DNA of 64,000 nt from Paractinoplanes maris (GCF_023544465.1 NZ_JALPVL010000002.1:1-64000); one strand, 5' to 3'. Shown: positions 8,982 to 19,404, counted from the first letter of the stretch. Notes: generated by a model from the letters alone, not told the origin. A program made the numbers and translations.

Positions 8982-10499
8982 CTAGTCGGCGGCCAGGGGG
9001 GCGGGGTGGCAGAGCTGGGGGTTGGCCAGTTCGGCGCAGGGGCGGTCGCCGTGGGCTCGGATGATGTCGGCGCCCACCTGGTTGGTCAGGTAGCGCAGGA
9101 AGCTGGCGGCCAGCGAATGGGCGTCCGGGTCGCCGTGGGTGTAGGCGAGCTCGGTCTCCCAGAACGGGTACGTGCCGTGGTCGGCGTCCGGCACGGTGGC
9201 GGGGCGGCCATCGATGCGTACGAGGGAAAGGCCCTCACGATCCGTGGCCGCACCCAGTTCGCTGTAGGCGAGTGCGCCCGGAACGTCGGTCACAGCGCGT
9301 AGCACCTCCTCGGTGGAGTTGCGGGCGCAGCGCACCACGCCGGCCGGTGAGCCGGGATCGCGGTCGCGGCAGTTGTCGGAGTTGCTGCCCGGCTCGCGCA
9401 CCCCGTCGAGGATCCGGCGCTGGAAGGCGGCCCGCGTCCCCGAGCCGGGATTGCGGCTGATCAGACGGACCGGCACGTCGTGGCCGCCGATCTGCTTCCA
9501 GTTGGTGAGCTCGCCGCGGTAGAGCCGGCGGATCTGGTCGGTGGTCAGATCGCGTACCCCGGTCTCGCCGTTGACCACCAGCGTGAACAGCACGAACGCG
9601 ATCGGCCGGGCGACCAGGCCGGGCAGGCCGTCGGGCTTGTCGCCGTCCGAGAAGGCCAGCAGGTCGGCTTTCTCGCCGGCTCGGTCGAGGGCCAGCAACC
9701 CCTCGCCGCTGCCCCGCAGCTCGAAGGCGAACGACGCCTCGGTGCAGACGTCCTGATAGGACTGGGCGGCCTCCCGGACGACCGGCTCGAAGGCCGTCGA
9801 ACCGGCCAGGGTCAGCCGGCCGCCGGCGCAGTCCAACGGGGTGTCGGTGGTGCCGCGGAAGGAGATGACCGACTGCGCGACGACCAGCACGGCCAGGAAG
9901 GCGATCAGCGCCATCGCGCGCATCGAGGTCCCGGTGCGGCTGCGGGTCTCAATGATGCGACCGTCGCCGACGCCGCCCTTGATCGTGCCGACCACGATCG
10001 GGTCGGGGTAGGGCCCGTCGCCCTTCTTCGTGCCGTCCGAGCTGTCCAGGGCGGCCAGCACCTTGTAGTGGTCGTGCCGGTTCATCGGCACCTTGGGCAG
10101 CTCGACCAGGTCGTCGCTCACGGACAGCCCGGTCAGACTGGACCGCAGGTTCTCGTCGCTCAGCTCGGTCACGACGAGCCCGACGACCCGCCGGCCGGGG
10201 AAGCTCACCCGGATGCCGGCCTTGTCGTCGTCGCGGACCGCGTAGTCGTGCTCGTCGATGTTCGTGCGGCCGGTGTTCTCGATGCGCAGCAGCACGATGC
10301 TGGGGTCGACGAGCGGCACCCCGTTGTTGCTCAGCTCACTGAGCGCTCCCGGCGCGGCCGTCTCGCCGACGTCATTGGCCGTCGTGTCCAGCTGCACGCG
10401 GTAGCCGAGCCGCTTACGCCCCTTGACGAGGAACTCGTAGATCGCCGCGATGCCCGGCACGACGATACCGAGGGTCGCGAGCGCCACGCTCCACCACAA
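8982..10499 (-). CDS. Membrane-anchored phosphate-binding-like (PBP) protein
   Basis: A 505-residue protein with two membrane segments (residues about 3-24 and 190-212) and a C-terminal periplasmic-binding-protein domain of the PstS type. Signatures are TLAGSTAFEPVV, the ligand-loop RNPGSGTRAAFQ, and TTDQIRRLYRGELTNW. The region between the two helices is beta-rich and unrecognised. No pst permease genes are adjacent, so it is not part of an obvious ABC operon; phosphate sensing or scavenging is inferred. The likely start is TTG at 10499, since GGAGGCGG lies just upstream and no ATG/GTG is suitably placed. Four Cys in the binding domain could form extracellular disulphides. Confidence 0.8.
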   Translation of the reverse strand: MWWSVALATLGIVVPGIAAIYEFLVKGRKRLGYRVQLDTTANDVGETAAPGALSELSNNGVPLVDPSIVLLRIENTGRTNIDEHDYAVRDDDKAGIRVSFPGRRVVGLVVTELSDENLRSSLTGLSVSDDLVELPKVPMNRHDHYKVLAALDSSDGTKKGDGPYPDPIVVGTIKGGVGDGRIIETRSRTGTSMRAMALIAFLAVLVVAQSVISFRGTTDTPLDCAGGRLTLAGSTAFEPVVREAAQSYQDVCTEASFAFELRGSGEGLLALDRAGEKADLLAFSDGDKPDGLPGLVARPIAFVLFTLVVNGETGVRDLTTDQIRRLYRGELTNWKQIGGHDVPVRLISRNPGSGTRAAFQRRILDGVREPGSNSDNCRDRDPGSPAGVVRCARNSTEEVLRAVTDVPGALAYSELGAATDREGLSLVRIDGRPATVPDADHGTYPFWETELAYTHGDPDAHSLAASFLRYLTNQVGADIIRAHGDRPCAELANPQLCHPAPLAAD

Positions 10500-10569
10500 G
10501 TCGATGACCGCCTCCGCTCAGTGCAGCTCCGTCGAGCCTAGGAGCGCAGCCTGAACGGGATCCGAGCGT

Positions 10570-10983
10570 TCAGTGAAGGTTTCGGACCACCTGCGGTGAA
10601 GGGTTCACCAGGGACGCGCCGACGGCCACCACGGTCGGGACGGTCTCGTTGCCGCCGGCCACCGAGCGGACCGTCGCGGCGCCCTCGGGGTCGCTCCAGA
10701 TGTCGACCCAGTGGTATCGGCCGGCCTGGCGGGCCAGTGAGCCCCGGAGCCGCAGGCAGAAGGGGCAACCGGGACGCCAGTAGATGATCGGGCGGCCGTC
10801 GGCGGCCTGGGCGGCGCGCGCCTCGGCGTCGGTGACCGATCGGGGAAACGCGGGCGGCGAGACCAGGGCGGCGATGGCGGCGAGAACCACGAAGAAGACC
10901 ACCCCGGGCAGCGAACCGATCAGCACCCCGCCGAGCACCCCGACGGCAACGAGGATGATCGACTGTTGCCAGCGGCGCACCAT
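10570..10983 (-). CDS. Membrane-bound glutaredoxin/mycoredoxin-like protein
   Basis: A 137-residue protein. The first 45 residues form two adjacent hydrophobic helices; the remainder is a glutaredoxin-like fold with the redox centre GCPFC (CxxC) after IIYWRP, a cis-Pro in ETVPTVV, and a C-terminal helix. Family members reduce mixed disulphides; in an organism with mycothiol a mycoredoxin-type partner is plausible. It is the gene upstream of the PBP-like protein on the same strand, 70 bases away, and follows purE after 9 bases, so it may be transcribed with purKE. Confidence 0.85.
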   Translation of the reverse strand: MVRRWQQSIILVAVGVLGGVLIGSLPGVVFFVVLAAIAALVSPPAFPRSVTDAEARAAQAADGRPIIYWRPGCPFCLRLRGSLARQAGRYHWVDIWSDPEGAATVRSVAGGNETVPTVVAVGASLVNPSPQVVRNLH

Positions 10984-10992
10984 GCAGCGAGA

Positions 10993-11490
10993 TTACCCGA
11001 GCAACTGCTCCCGGAGCGCGGCGTCCTTCTCGGCGACGAGCTTCTCGAGACCGGCCTGGAAGTTGGCCATCTTGGTGCGCAGCTGCGGGTGGGCGGTGCC
11101 GAGGATGCGGACGGCGAGCAGGCCGGCGTTGCGGGCGCCACCGATCGACACGGTCGCCACCGGCACCCCGGCGGGCATCTGGACGATCGACAGCAGCGAA
11201 TCCATGCCGTCGAGGTGCTTGAGCGGCACCGGCACGCCGATCACCGGCAGCGGCGTGAGCGCGGCCACCATGCCGGGCAGATGGGCGGCGCCCCCGGCAC
11301 CGGCGATGATCGCCTGCAGGCCGCGGCCGGACGCGCTCTCCGCGTAATCGACCATCTTGCGGACCGTACGGTGGGCCGAGACGACGCCGACCTCGAACGG
11401 CACCTCGAACTCGGCGAGGGCGATCGCCGCCGCCTCCATCGTCGGCCAGTCCGAGTCACTGCCCATGATGATCCCGACGAGCGGTGCCAT
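10993..11490 (-). CDS. purE: N5-carboxyaminoimidazole ribonucleotide mutase
   Basis: A 165-residue class I PurE, converting N5-CAIR to CAIR in de novo purine synthesis. Diagnostic motifs are [13 protein letters not shown] at the N-terminus, VVSAHRT, and [11 protein letters not shown]. The start is the ATG at 11490 whose A overlaps the last base of the purK stop (TAATG), indicating translational coupling; an upstream ATG seven codons earlier lies inside purK. Length and all active-site blocks are normal. Confidence 0.97.
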   Translation of the reverse strand: MAPLVGIIMGSDSDWPTMEAAAIALAEFEVPFEVGVVSAHRTVRKMVDYAESASGRGLQAIIAGAGGAAHLPGMVAALTPLPVIGVPVPLKHLDGMDSLLSIVQMPAGVPVATVSIGGARNAGLLAVRILGTAHPQLRTKMANFQAGLEKLVAEKDAALREQLLG

Positions 11491-12632
11491 TACCGGCCTT
11501 CCTGCAGCCACTGGGCGGCCCGGGCCGCGCGGGCCCGCACCGAGGTCATGTCGTCGCCGAGCACAGTGACGTGCCCGATCTTGCGGCCCGGCCGGACCTG
11601 CTTGCCATAGAGGTGCACCCGCGCGCCGGGGTCGGTGGCGAAGAGATGGTGCAGGCGCTCGTCGATCGAGATGCCGCCCGGCTCGCCACCGAGCACGTTC
11701 GCCATCACGACGGCCGGGGCGGCGAGCGACGTCTCGCCCATCGGATAGTCGAGCACGGCCCGCAGGTGTTGCTCGAACTGCGAGGTGCGGGCGCCCTCGA
11801 TGGTCCAGTGGCCGGAGTTGTGCGGGCGCATCGCGAGCTCGTTGACGACGATGCCGCCGATGGTCTCGAACAGCTCGACGGCCAGCAGACCGACCACGCC
11901 GAGCGCGTTGGCCAGGTCGATCGCGAGCTGCTGGGCCTTGAGCACGAGCGCCTCGGGCAGGTCGGGCGCGGGCGCGAGCACCTCGACGCAGATCCCGTCG
12001 CGCTGCACGGTCTCGGCCACCGGGTAGGCCGCCACCTGACCGAACGGCGAGCGGGCGACCAGGGCGGCGAGCTCGCGGCGCAGCGGCACCCGCTCCTCGA
12101 CGATCAGCGGGGTGCCGGTCGCGACGAGTTCGGCCGCCTCCTCGGGCCCGGAGAGCATCCAGACGCCCCGGCCGTCGTACCCGCCTCGGGTGGCCTTGGC
12201 CACCACCGGCCAGGCGCCGCCCGAGAAGGTCTCGATGTCCTCCGCCGTCCGGACGTGCCCCCAGCGCGGCACCGGCGCGCCCAGCTCGGCCAGCCGCTCG
12301 CGCATCAGGCCCTTGTCCTGGGCGAACACCAGCGCCCGGGAGCCCGGATAGATCTTGACACCCTCGGCCTCGAGCGCCTCGATGTGCTCGGTCGGCACGT
12401 GCTCGTGGTCGAAGGTGACCGCCTCGCAGCCCTTCGCGAACTCCCGCAGCGCGGCCAGATCGGTATGGGTCCCGATCCGCACATCGGCCGCGACCAGCGC
12501 GGCACTGTCATCGGGCGACACGCTCAGCACACGCAGTGACTGACCGAGAGAGATAGCGGCCTGGTGGGTCATCCGGGCCAACTGGCCCCCGCCCACCATG
12601 CCGACCACAGGCAGACCGGTTCGGGTATCCAT
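11490..12632 (-). CDS. purK: N5-carboxyaminoimidazole ribonucleotide synthase
   Basis: A 380-residue ATP-grasp ligase that carboxylates AIR with bicarbonate and ATP, feeding PurE. It begins with a nucleotide-binding-like [14 protein letters not shown], followed by the ATP-grasp core ([26 protein letters not shown]) and [16 protein letters not shown] near residues 265-280, a strong PurK signature. It is first in the purK-purE pair and overlaps purE by one base. Twelve bases separate it from the upstream DUF255 gene, so those may be co-transcribed. Confidence 0.97.
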   Translation of the reverse strand: MDTRTGLPVVGMVGGGQLARMTHQAAISLGQSLRVLSVSPDDSAALVAADVRIGTHTDLAALREFAKGCEAVTFDHEHVPTEHIEALEAEGVKIYPGSRALVFAQDKGLMRERLAELGAPVPRWGHVRTAEDIETFSGGAWPVVAKATRGGYDGRGVWMLSGPEEAAELVATGTPLIVEERVPLRRELAALVARSPFGQVAAYPVAETVQRDGICVEVLAPAPDLPEALVLKAQQLAIDLANALGVVGLLAVELFETIGGIVVNELAMRPHNSGHWTIEGARTSQFEQHLRAVLDYPMGETSLAAPAVVMANVLGGEPGGISIDERLHHLFATDPGARVHLYGKQVRPGRKIGHVTVLGDDMTSVRARAARAAQWLQEGR

Positions 12633-12644
12633 CGCGCCACCAGC

Positions 12645-14636
12645 CTACCGACTCAGGCGGGCCACCAGATCGTCCGGGCTGGTGACCGGGCGGTCGCAGA
12701 CGAAACCCCGGCACACATACGCCGTGGGGACGCCGGACTGCAGCGGGCGGTCGGCCAGCAGCGGGACGCCGGGACGGTCGGGCTCGCCGGCCACGATCAC
12801 CGTGCCGGGCGGGGCGCTGCGGTGGGCCGCGGCCAGCAGCGCGAGCTCCTCGCCGGGCGGGGCCACGATCGCGATCTCGTACGGCCCGGTGAGCGCCGCC
12901 TCGGCCACCGTCGCGGCATAACCCGCGAAGCGGGGGTGCCCGCCGATCACCGGGCCTGAGGTGGCCAGGGCGGCGTCGGCCGCCTCGCGGTAACTCGGCT
13001 CGCCGCTCAGAGCGGCGTAGGCCACCAGGGCCGCGCAGATCGACGACTGCCCCGACGGCGTGGCGTTGTCGGTCGGGTCGGCCGGGCGGGTGACCAGGCG
13101 CTCGGCGTCGTCGGCGGTGTCGTAGAAGCCGCCCCCGCCGGTGCCGAAGTGGGTTAGCGCCACGTCGAGCAGCTCGCGCGCCCGGTCGAGCCAGACGCCG
13201 TCGCCGGTCAGCTGGTGCACGGCCAGGAAGCCCTCGGCCACGCAGCCGTAGTCCTCCAGCACACCGGCCGGCTCCCCCACCACGCCGTCGCGCGAGACGC
13301 GGCGCAAGCGGCCGTCGACGACGTGGCGCTCGGCCAGCACGGTGGCGATCTCGATGGCGGCCACCCGGGACGACTCGGCGCCGGTCAGGATGCCGTGCTC
13401 GGCCAGCGCGGTGACGGCCAGGCCGTTCCACGAGGCGACCACCTTGTCGTCGCGGGCCGGCTGCGGGCGGCCGGCCCGGACCGCGAGCAACCTTTCCCGT
13501 ACGTCTTTCCAGCGGTCGACCAGGGCCGGGTCGGCGGCGTCGATGTCGCGGGCGAGCACGAGCACGCTGCTGCCGTGCTCGAAGGTGCCCTGGGCGGTGA
13601 CTCCGAACAGGTCGGCCGCCCAGGTGCCGTCGTCACCGAGGGCCTCGGTCAGCTGCTCGGGGGTCCAGGCGTACGTCAGACCCTCGACCCCGGCCGCGTC
13701 GGCGTCGAGTGCCGAGGCCAGCCCGCCGGCCGGGGTGCCGAGGTCGCGCAGCAGGAACTCGGCCGTCTCGTCGGCGACGCGCCGGGCGAACGGGTCGCCG
13801 GTGAGGCGCCAGAGCTGCGTGTAGACCCGCAGGAGCAGAGCGTTGTCATACAGCATCTTCTCGAAGTGCGGCACGGTCCAGGTCGCGTCGACCGCATAGC
13901 GCGCGAAGCCACCCGCGAGCTGGTCGTAGATGCCGCCCCGGCCCATCCGCTCGGCGGCGAAGCGGACCGCCTCGAGCGCCTCGCCGGAGCCGGTGCGCTG
14001 GTAGTGACGCAGCAGGAAGAGCAGGCTCATGTGCGGCGGGAACTTGGGGGCGCCGCCGAAGCCGCCGTTCGTCGTGTCCTGATCCTTGAGCAGTCCGCCG
14101 GCCGCGGCGGTGAGGAGCTCGGCCGAGATCGGCGCGGTGGGCCCCCCGACCAGCTGGGCCCCGCCAATCGCCTCGACCACGTTTGCGCCCTGCTGGATGA
14201 CCTGCTCCCGCTGGTCGCGCCAGGCGGTGGTGACCGAGTCGAGCAGGCGGGCGAAATTGGCCTTGGGAAAATAGGTGCCGCAGAAGAAGGGGTCGCCGGC
14301 GGGGGTGGCGAAGACCGTCATCGGCCAGCCGCCCTGACCGGTCATGGCCTGGGTGGCGGTCATGTAGACGGCGTCGACGTCGGGCCGCTCCTCACGGTCG
14401 ACCTTGATCGCGACGAAGCCGTCATTCATGAGCTGGGCGATCTGCTCGTCCTCGAAGGACTCATGCGCCATCACGTGGCACCAGTGGCAGGCCGCGTAGC
14501 CCACCGAGATCAGCACCGGCACGTCGCGTCGCTCGGCCTCGGCGAAGGCCTCGGCCGACCACTCCCACCAGTCGACGGGGTTGTCAGCGTGCTGAAGCAG
14601 ATAGGGCGACGTAGCCCCGGCGAGACGGTTGGCCAT
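12645..14636 (-). CDS. Thioredoxin-fold DUF255 protein (YyaL/SSP411 family)
   Basis: A 663-residue protein. The N-terminal third is a thioredoxin-like DUF255 domain with the redox motif C50-HW-C53 in [16 protein letters not shown]; the remaining two thirds is an alpha/alpha-barrel related to N-acylglucosamine 2-epimerases ([29 protein letters not shown]). Family members are widespread but their substrate is unsettled. The start is the ATG at 14636 ([24 protein letters not shown]), which matches the family's usual beginning; an earlier start at 14762 would add unrelated sequence. The M. tuberculosis homologue Rv1084 is likewise near mca. Confidence 0.92.
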   Translation of the reverse strand: MANRLAGATSPYLLQHADNPVDWWEWSAEAFAEAERRDVPVLISVGYAACHWCHVMAHESFEDEQIAQLMNDGFVAIKVDREERPDVDAVYMTATQAMTGQGGWPMTVFATPAGDPFFCGTYFPKANFARLLDSVTTAWRDQREQVIQQGANVVEAIGGAQLVGGPTAPISAELLTAAAGGLLKDQDTTNGGFGGAPKFPPHMSLLFLLRHYQRTGSGEALEAVRFAAERMGRGGIYDQLAGGFARYAVDATWTVPHFEKMLYDNALLLRVYTQLWRLTGDPFARRVADETAEFLLRDLGTPAGGLASALDADAAGVEGLTYAWTPEQLTEALGDDGTWAADLFGVTAQGTFEHGSSVLVLARDIDAADPALVDRWKDVRERLLAVRAGRPQPARDDKVVASWNGLAVTALAEHGILTGAESSRVAAIEIATVLAERHVVDGRLRRVSRDGVVGEPAGVLEDYGCVAEGFLAVHQLTGDGVWLDRARELLDVALTHFGTGGGGFYDTADDAERLVTRPADPTDNATPSGQSSICAALVAYAALSGEPSYREAADAALATSGPVIGGHPRFAGYAATVAEAALTGPYEIAIVAPPGEELALLAAAHRSAPPGTVIVAGEPDRPGVPLLADRPLQSGVPTAYVCRGFVCDRPVTSPDDLVARLSR

Positions 14637-14687
14637 GCCATCAAGCCTCTCACTTCGCGGCGCCGGCCACCCGGGGCAGGCCGATGT

Positions 14688-14793
14688 TGTGGATAACGCC
14701 TTGCTCGCGCGCGCGGCCATCCCGAGCCCCCACCCGCCTCGGGGCGAGGAGCCTACGGACAAATTCGGCGAGGTGGAGAGGGGCTGTGGATAA
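14688..14793. promoter_or_regulatory. Two perfect DnaA-box-like 9-mers
   Basis: TGTGGATAA, the reverse complement of TTATCCACA, occurs at 14688-14696 and again at 14785-14793, in the same orientation, 97 bp apart, within the 160-bp gap between the DUF255 and GGDEF-EAL genes. The second copy ends just before the stop codon of the GGDEF-EAL gene. Whether DnaA binds here is untested. Confidence 0.5.
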
Positions 14794-14796
14794 CTT

Positions 14797-17355
14797 TTAC
14801 GAGGCGTCGTCGGCGCGCAGCGGGCGGATGTTGGCCGGGGCCGCCGCGGCCAGGGCGGTCAGCGCCTGGACGATCTTGTCGGCGGGCATCGGCTTGCAGA
14901 AGTGGTAACCCTGCGCGGTGGGGCACTTGAGGGCGATCAGCGCCGCCCGCTGCTCCGTGGTCTCGACGCCCTCGGCGACCACCCGCACGCCGAGCCGGGC
15001 GCCCAGCTCGACCGCGCCGCGGACCACGGCCTCGGCGGCGGCGGATTCGATCATGTCGTCGACGAAGGAACGGTCGATCTTGAGTTCGTCGACCGGAGCC
15101 CGGGTCACTATCGCCAGCGATGAGTAGCCGGTGCCGAAGTCGTCCAGGGAGAGCTGCACCCCCATGTCCCGCAGCTCGGCCAGCACCTCGTCGACGATGC
15201 GCTCCTGGCTGACCGCGACCGATTCGGTGATCTCGAGGACCAGGTGGGCGGCGGGCGCCCGGTGCCGGCGCAGCGCCTCGGCGACCTGGGCCGGGAAGCC
15301 GGGGTCGAGCAGGCTGCGGGCCGACACGTTGACCGACACCGGCACGTCGACGCCGGCCGCCTGCCAGCTGCCGACCGCGTCGAGAGCCAGGTCGAGCACG
15401 CGGGCCGTGAACGCGGTGTGCAGCTCGGCCGAGTGCTCCACGGCCGGGACGAAATCGCCCGGCGAGAGCTGGCCCCGGCGCGGGTGCCGCCAGCGGACGA
15501 GGGCCTCGACCCCGGTCGGCGCCGCGGTGACCAGGTCGACCGCGGGCTGCAGGTGCAGCAGGATCTGGTCGTCGGCGGCCAGCGCGTCCTGCAGCTCGGC
15601 CAGCAGGGCCAGCCCGTCGGTGGTGACCGCGTCCTGGCCGGCGTCGAAGGCGCTGACGGCCACCTGCCGCCGCTTGGCCTGGCGCAGCGCGAGTGAGGCC
15701 CGGCGGACCAGCTCGCCCAGGTCGGTCCGGCCGGCCGGGCCGACCGCGACCCCGACCGCCACCTCGACGGCGAGCCGGACCCCGGACACCTCCAACGGCC
15801 GGATCAGGTTTTCGACCAGCTCGCGGGCGCGGCGCAGGGCCACCGGCAGCGGGTTGGGCTCCTCGCGCAGCAGCGCCGTCGAGTCGGTGAGGGTGGCCAC
15901 GGTCGGCAGCAGCAGGGCGAACTCGTCGTCGCCGGTGCGGGCCACCAGGTCGCCCTCGCGGGCCAGGTCGGTCAGCCGCTCGGCCACCACGCGCAGCACC
16001 TCGTCGCCGTGCCGGTGGCCCAGGGTGCCGTTGACCTCGCGGAAGTCGTTGATGTCGAGCAGCAGCAGGGCGACCGGGCGGCGCCGGTCGAAGGAGCGCA
16101 GCAGCCGGTCGCCGTCGGTCAGCAGGGTGGTGCGGTTGAGCAGGCCGGTCAACCGGTCGTGGGCGACGTCGCGAGCGATCCGGGCCTCCAGATCGGCCAG
16201 CCGGCCGCGGGTCGCCGCGTCGTGCAGCGCCCCGGCCAGCGCGTCGCCGAAGGCCGAGATGGCGGCCTCGTCGCGCGGGGCGGGCAGGGTCGGGCCGGAC
16301 AGCCACACGGTCAGCTCGCCGACCGCGTCGCCGGCCACCGCCATGGATCGGGTGATCGCGGGGCCGGGCAGCCCGGCCACCACGTTGTCGACCCCGGGGC
16401 CGTCCTCGGCGTAGCGGCGCTCACCGTCGCGGCCGCGCACCTCGATCTCGACCCGGCGGGCGCCGAAGACCTCGAGCGCGGCGGTCAGCCCGGCCCGGGC
16501 GACCTCGGCCTCGGAGCCGCCGGGCAGCGTCGCGGTGGCCGCCGAGAACGTCTCCCACATGCGGCGTTCCTCCTCGGCGCGCAGGTGGAAGCGGTAGGTG
16601 CGCTGGAGCAGCCAGAGCCCGGGCGCGAACGCGAGGAGCCAGAGCGGCCCGTCGACGATGGCGTGGACCGCGGCCAGGCCGACGACCACGTTGCCGACGA
16701 ACATCGGAACCTTCGCGTACGAGGCCCGGAGGAGGATCTGCCGGGCCGGGGCGTCCCGGTGCAGCCGCAAGGTCAGCGTGGCCAGCCCGAACGTGATGAG
16801 CAGGTAGACGAGCGCGCCGGCGAGCAGGCCGGTCATCGTGCGCGTGCTGAGCACCGGGGCGTCCCGGGCGACCAGGGCGGCGACCGTGGTGGCGCCGGCC
16901 GCGCCGAGACTCAGCGAGGCCGCCAGGTGGGCCAGCTCGGCCACGTTGCGGTGCGAATCCCACCAGGACAGCAGCGCCCAGGCGATCAGCGCGCCGGTAA
17001 GGGTCGCCGCCGGCAGCCAGCCGGGCGGCGCGACCACGAAGCCGATGATGAAGGCGGCCTCGCCCCAGCTCACCGAGACCATGCCCCGGCCGAGCCGGAA
17101 GCGGAGCCGGGCCAGTTGACCGGCAGTGACGAGAGCCATCGCCAGGGCGACGCCGGCGACCGGGGTGAGTGGACGGTCGGCCGGGCGGTCGAGTGGCAAC
17201 AGGACACCCAGGACGGCCACCAGAACGGCCGATCCGATCACTGCGGCGGTGAGCGCGCGGACCCCGCGGGAGCGGCCGGCGAGGCCCACCGCGTCGATCC
17301 AGGAGCGACGGGCGGAGGCCTCGGGGACCGGCGGCGCGGTCACGAGAAACCCCAC
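14797..17355 (-). CDS. Membrane GGDEF-EAL cyclic di-GMP protein
   Basis: An 852-residue protein. About seven to eight hydrophobic helices fill residues 30-260 (a MASE-like sensor), followed by a GAF-like stretch, a GGDEF domain near residues 400-560 and an EAL domain to the C-terminus. The cyclase signature reads TGDDEF, so the second Gly of GGDEF is Asp and cyclase activity is doubtful. The phosphodiesterase motifs look intact: [39 protein letters not shown]. The likely role is c-di-GMP hydrolysis with an allosteric GGDEF domain. GTG at 17355 is used; an in-frame GTG at 17343 is equally possible because neither has a strong ribosome site. Confidence 0.92.
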   Translation of the reverse strand: MGFLVTAPPVPEASARRSWIDAVGLAGRSRGVRALTAAVIGSAVLVAVLGVLLPLDRPADRPLTPVAGVALAMALVTAGQLARLRFRLGRGMVSVSWGEAAFIIGFVVAPPGWLPAATLTGALIAWALLSWWDSHRNVAELAHLAASLSLGAAGATTVAALVARDAPVLSTRTMTGLLAGALVYLLITFGLATLTLRLHRDAPARQILLRASYAKVPMFVGNVVVGLAAVHAIVDGPLWLLAFAPGLWLLQRTYRFHLRAEEERRMWETFSAATATLPGGSEAEVARAGLTAALEVFGARRVEIEVRGRDGERRYAEDGPGVDNVVAGLPGPAITRSMAVAGDAVGELTVWLSGPTLPAPRDEAAISAFGDALAGALHDAATRGRLADLEARIARDVAHDRLTGLLNRTTLLTDGDRLLRSFDRRRPVALLLLDINDFREVNGTLGHRHGDEVLRVVAERLTDLAREGDLVARTGDDEFALLLPTVATLTDSTALLREEPNPLPVALRRARELVENLIRPLEVSGVRLAVEVAVGVAVGPAGRTDLGELVRRASLALRQAKRRQVAVSAFDAGQDAVTTDGLALLAELQDALAADDQILLHLQPAVDLVTAAPTGVEALVRWRHPRRGQLSPGDFVPAVEHSAELHTAFTARVLDLALDAVGSWQAAGVDVPVSVNVSARSLLDPGFPAQVAEALRRHRAPAAHLVLEITESVAVSQERIVDEVLAELRDMGVQLSLDDFGTGYSSLAIVTRAPVDELKIDRSFVDDMIESAAAEAVVRGAVELGARLGVRVVAEGVETTEQRAALIALKCPTAQGYHFCKPMPADKIVQALTALAAAAPANIRPLRADDAS

Positions 17356-17592
17356 GTGAGCAGCGGCACTGGCGAATGCACGTGCATCTGCAGCGGAGAA
17401 AACAGCGGGCGGGGAATGGTCATTTTCGGCGCCCCCTTCCGCGCAGGGATCAGGGGCGGTTAGGCCCCCGGCGGAAGGCTAAATCAATACCGATGAACAG
17501 AACAGGGCTTGACGCACGACGCGTATCGCCTTTACGTCAGACCAATACGGTGTGTGTCGTCCATCGACAGTCACGAACGGCCTGCGACGAGG
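17356..17592 (-). promoter_or_regulatory. Structured leader of the GGDEF-EAL gene
   Basis: The 237-bp gap upstream of the GGDEF-EAL gene contains a perfect 12-bp palindrome, ATGCACGTGCAT (17376-17387), about 20 bases before the start codon, and an 8-bp inverted repeat CCTTCCGC/GCGGAAGG (17435-17442 and 17471-17478) enclosing C-rich and G-rich runs. The palindrome could be an operator for a dimeric regulator. No known riboswitch was recognised. Confidence 0.4.
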
Positions 17593-17955
17593 TCAAACGC
17601 GACGGTTATCGCCGTCGGCGGAGCCACCGTCACGGTGAGTAGTAGTGCCCGTGACCTCGTCGTCCGCGGGGGCGCCGGCGCCCGCCGATCGATCCGCTTC
17701 GACGTCTGGCGAGGCTCCGCCGGCACCGGGACGCTCGAGATCCGCATTGAGCCGGGCGATCTCGGCCTCACGCTGCGTCTGCTTCGCGTCAGGAAAACTG
17801 TCGGGAAGCCGACGCAAGCGCTTGTTCATGTTGCGGATCAGCAGAACAGTCGCTATGGACATGAGCACGATGACGAACAACCCCATCGGGCCGGCCAGGC
17901 CGCCCGACCGGGTGTCGCCGAAGTTGTTGACCGCGACAAAGATGTCCATGTCCAT
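17593..17955 (-). CDS. Small single-pass membrane protein linked to mca
   Basis: A 120-residue protein with one hydrophobic helix at residues about 22-40 (AGPMGLFVIVLMSIATVLLI), followed by a basic stop-transfer RNMNKRLRRLP and an acidic, disordered Ala/Gly/Asp-rich tail. It lies 16 bases after mca on the same strand. M. tuberculosis has a comparable small membrane protein (Rv1083) next to mca, so the linkage is old. The start is either the ATG at 17955 or the one two codons later; neither has a strong ribosome site. Function unknown. Confidence 0.8.
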   Translation of the reverse strand: MDMDIFVAVNNFGDTRSGGLAGPMGLFVIVLMSIATVLLIRNMNKRLRRLPDSFPDAKQTQREAEIARLNADLERPGAGGASPDVEADRSAGAGAPADDEVTGTTTHRDGGSADGDNRRV

Positions 17956-17971
17956 GGGACGAGAGTACTGC

Positions 17972-18853
17972 TCAGTGGGCTTCGACCGACTCTCGGATGC
18001 CCGCGAACAGGTCGGACTCGGGGATCGGGCTGTCGATGACCGACCGGGCCAACTCGAAGTCCTCGGTGGGCCAGACCTTCTGCTGGAGCTCGAGCGGGAT
18101 CTTGAACCAGAAGCCGTCGGGGTCGACCTGCGTGGCGTGGGCCCGCAGCGCCTCGTCGCGGATCTCGAAATACTCGCCGCACTCGACCCGCGTCGTGATC
18201 TTGTCACCACGGTCGTCGCGGTCGGACCATTTCTCGAGCCACTCCGCGTACGGCGACTCGAGCCCCGCCGCCAGCATGCCCTCGTGCAGGGCGAGCATGC
18301 GGGCCCGGGTCCAGCCCGAGTTGTAGTAGAGCTTGCGCGGCTGCCACGGCTCGCCCAGCTCGGGATAGCGCTCCGGGTCGCCGGCCTGGTCGAACGCCAC
18401 CACCGCGACCTTGTGACACATGATGTGGTCGGGGTGCGGATAGCCACCGTTCTCGTCGTAGGTGGTCATCACGTGCGGGCGGAACTCGCGGATCAGCTTG
18501 ATCAGCGGGATCGCTGCGGTCTCCGGATCCTGCAGACCGAAGCACCCGTCGGGCAGCGGCGGCAGCGGGTCACCCTCGGGCAGGCCGGAGTCGACGAAGC
18601 CGAGCCAGGACTGCTCGACCCCGAGGATCTCGCGGGCCCGGTCCATCTCGGCGCGCCGGATGGTCGAGATGTTCTCCCAGACGTCGGGGCGATCCATCCT
18701 CGGGTTGAGCACACTGCCGCGCTCGCCACCGGTGCAGGTCGCGACCATCACCCGGACACCCTCGGCGACGTACCGTGCCATGGTGGCGGCACCCTTACTG
18801 GACTCGTCGTCGGGGTGCGCGTGCACCGCCATGAGACGCAACTGCTCAGCCAC
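17972..18853 (-). CDS. mca: Mycothiol S-conjugate amidase
   Basis: A 293-residue zinc amidase of the MshB/Mca (LmbE-like) family. It cleaves mycothiol S-conjugates to a mercapturic acid for export and GlcN-inositol for mycothiol recycling, and so detoxifies electrophiles. Zinc ligands lie in [12 protein letters not shown] (H13-P-D15-D16) and in [11 protein letters not shown]; the GERGSVLNP and YYNSGWTR blocks fit Mca better than MshB. The start is GTG at 18853 with AGGAG six bases upstream. It is divergent from the DUF4307 gene and followed by the small membrane gene. Confidence 0.95.
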   Translation of the reverse strand: MAEQLRLMAVHAHPDDESSKGAATMARYVAEGVRVMVATCTGGERGSVLNPRMDRPDVWENISTIRRAEMDRAREILGVEQSWLGFVDSGLPEGDPLPPLPDGCFGLQDPETAAIPLIKLIREFRPHVMTTYDENGGYPHPDHIMCHKVAVVAFDQAGDPERYPELGEPWQPRKLYYNSGWTRARMLALHEGMLAAGLESPYAEWLEKWSDRDDRGDKITTRVECGEYFEIRDEALRAHATQVDPDGFWFKIPLELQQKVWPTEDFELARSVIDSPIPESDLFAGIRESVEAH

Positions 18854-18981
18854 AAAGACTCCTCGTACCTGACCCGCGCCTCGCACCTGACCCGCGGCTG
18901 GCGGGCTGGTGTCGGCTGCGAAGATGGACCCTGCCATTCTGTCGGATCCCTCCGACAAGAAACGCACGAGAGGTGCCCGAG

Positions 18982-19404
18982 GTGGACGAGACGCGCACCA
19001 CAGAGCCGGTCTTCCCGCCGGGCCGCTACGGACGGCGCCGCTCCGGGCGCCGCCGGTCGGTGGTGCCGATCGTCGTGCTGGCCGTCGTCGTCCTCGCCTC
19101 GCTGCTGCTCTCGGTCCGGCTCTTCCAGCAGTTCGGTCAGACCGACTACGAGGCTCAGATCGTCGGCTGGGAGGAGCCGTCCGGCTCCGTGCTGGCCATC
19201 GAGTTCAAGGTGCGGGTCCCGGCCGGTCAGGCCGCCGAGTGCGTGCTGCGGGCCCGCGACTACGACGGCTTCGAGGTCGGGCGGCGCACGGTGGTCGTCC
19301 GGGCCGGCCGGAACGAAACGACAATCGACGCGAAAGAGACCGTCCCCACGACGGCCCGGGCCAGCGTCGGTGATGTGCTCAGCTGTCGACCGGCAGCCTC
19401 GTAG
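18982..19404 (+). CDS. DUF4307 membrane protein
   Basis: A 140-residue protein: an Arg-rich cytoplasmic N-terminus (GRRRSGRRR), one transmembrane helix near residues 28-47, and an extracytoplasmic beta-type domain with two Cys ([12 protein letters not shown] and LSCRP). It fits DUF4307, whose genes commonly lie between mca and greA in actinobacteria (Rv1081c in M. tuberculosis). I prefer the GTG at 18982 because GAGAGG (18968-18973) sits eight bases before it; a GTG at 18973 overlaps that site. Function unknown. Confidence 0.87.
   Translation: MDETRTTEPVFPPGRYGRRRSGRRRSVVPIVVLAVVVLASLLLSVRLFQQFGQTDYEAQIVGWEEPSGSVLAIEFKVRVPAGQAAECVLRARDYDGFEVGRRTVVVRAGRNETTIDAKETVPTTARASVGDVLSCRPAAS

Noticed and set aside
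14637..14796. Replication origin
   Set aside because: Only two DnaA-like boxes, no dnaA/dnaN neighbourhood and no A+T-rich unwinding element.
17356..17592. Known riboswitch upstream of the GGDEF-EAL gene
   Set aside because: Inverted repeats exist but I see no conserved c-di-GMP, cobalamin or other aptamer core.
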